Shown here: positions 5,080 to 5,327 of the stretch, in pieces | Position numbering within the stretch: the first letter of the stretch is position 1 | Layout of the letters: every line of letters starts with the position of its first letter | Assembly: GCA_913776795.1 (NCBI GenBank) | Contig: CAJYRH010000222.1 | Location: forward strand, 1-5,327 | Reading direction: 5' to 3' | DNA from: an uncultured Pseudorhodoferax sp. | GTDB lineage: Bacteria > Pseudomonadota > Gammaproteobacteria > Burkholderiales > Burkholderiaceae | DNA length: 5,327 bases | The notes under the pieces: generated by a model | The model's database searches: none | What the model was told of the DNA's origin: nothing | The model's input: the letters and a program-made list of their open reading frames with translations, nothing else | Program-made: the position numbers and the translations under genes

Positions 5080-5327
5080 TCAATCGGGGCGAAAGAATGC
5101 GTCCAGCAGCGGCAGAAGCGTGTTGAAGTCCGCGCTGAAGCGGGAGCGGTTCACAAAATAGGCCTCGCAGGCCACCGCGAAGAACTCGTCCAGACTCTGG
5201 CTGCCATAGCTGTCCAGCCAGGGCGTCTTGCCCCCGAACCGTTCCGCAACCACGATCTGGTCGCAGAACTGCGCATGGGCTTCCTCCCAGACCACCAGCC
5301 ACTGCTGGCGGGCCTGCGTCGCGCTGC
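5080..5327 (-). CDS. mtfA: MtfA-like M90-family zinc-dependent peptidase, C-terminal fragment at window edge
   Basis: The last 81 codons of this gene are visible, and the frame stays open to the right edge, so the 5' part lies outside. A GTG at 5293-5295 is internal, not the start. MtfA proteins are cytoplasmic zinc peptidases; in E. coli the protein binds the glucose repressor Mlc (DgsA) and relieves repression of ptsG. The fragment matches the family C-terminus: a helix with WEEAHAQFCDQI, then WLDSYGSQSLDEFFAVACEAYF, where DxYxxxxxxEFFAV with its glutamate (visible residue 47) is the conserved block following the HExxH zinc site. That zinc site would be upstream, beyond the window. The tail is short and ends in FFRPD. 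Its stop directly abuts the LysR stop. Family assignment is fairly secure from this one block; the symbol follows the family and the Mlc role is not shown here. Confidence 0.78.
   Translation of the reverse strand, partial: SATQARQQWLVVWEEAHAQFCDQIVVAERFGGKTPWLDSYGSQSLDEFFAVACEAYFVNRSRFSADFNTLLPLLDAFFRPD

Overview
The window looks like an ordinary piece of a GC-rich betaproteobacterial chromosome. Burkholderiales, and probably a Comamonadaceae-type genome, is my best guess. This rests on high GC with strong third-position G/C bias, on the TsaD and MtfA sequence types, and on a solitary LivJ-type binding protein of the kind these genomes carry in many copies. No marker gene fixes the taxonomy, so the placement is inference.

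Layout from left to right: (1) the 3' two thirds of tsaD (t6A tRNA modification) on +, ending in a 9-bp perfect hairpin that contains its stop codon; (2) a convergent Hsp20 small heat-shock protein gene on -, with a sigma32-like promoter; (3) a divergent ABC-transporter periplasmic binding protein gene (branched-chain amino acid type) on +, with a Tat-like signal peptide and no permease or ATPase genes beside it; (4) a small convergent gene on - for a 75-residue secreted protein of unknown function, whose stop lies 3 bp from the binding-protein stop; (5) a divergent class I/II PLP-dependent aminotransferase gene on +; (6) a 207-bp intergenic stretch that is strikingly AT-rich (about 30% GC over positions 3981-4080) and holds a palindrome, a probable intrinsic terminator and potential promoter elements; (7) a LysR-type regulator gene on +; (8) the 3' end of an mtfA-like zinc peptidase gene on -, whose stop codon abuts the LysR stop with no intervening base.

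Most genes are single transcription units in alternating orientation, so no operon ties them together. The binding protein and the aminotransferase could both serve amino-acid use, but an oppositely oriented gene separates them and a functional link is only a guess. No mobile element, CRISPR array, tRNA or rRNA was seen. I found no convincing evidence for a new multi-gene system. The points most worth a second look are the small secreted CX8C protein, the AT-rich intergenic block, and the heat-shock-type promoter embedded in the leader of the divergent transporter gene.
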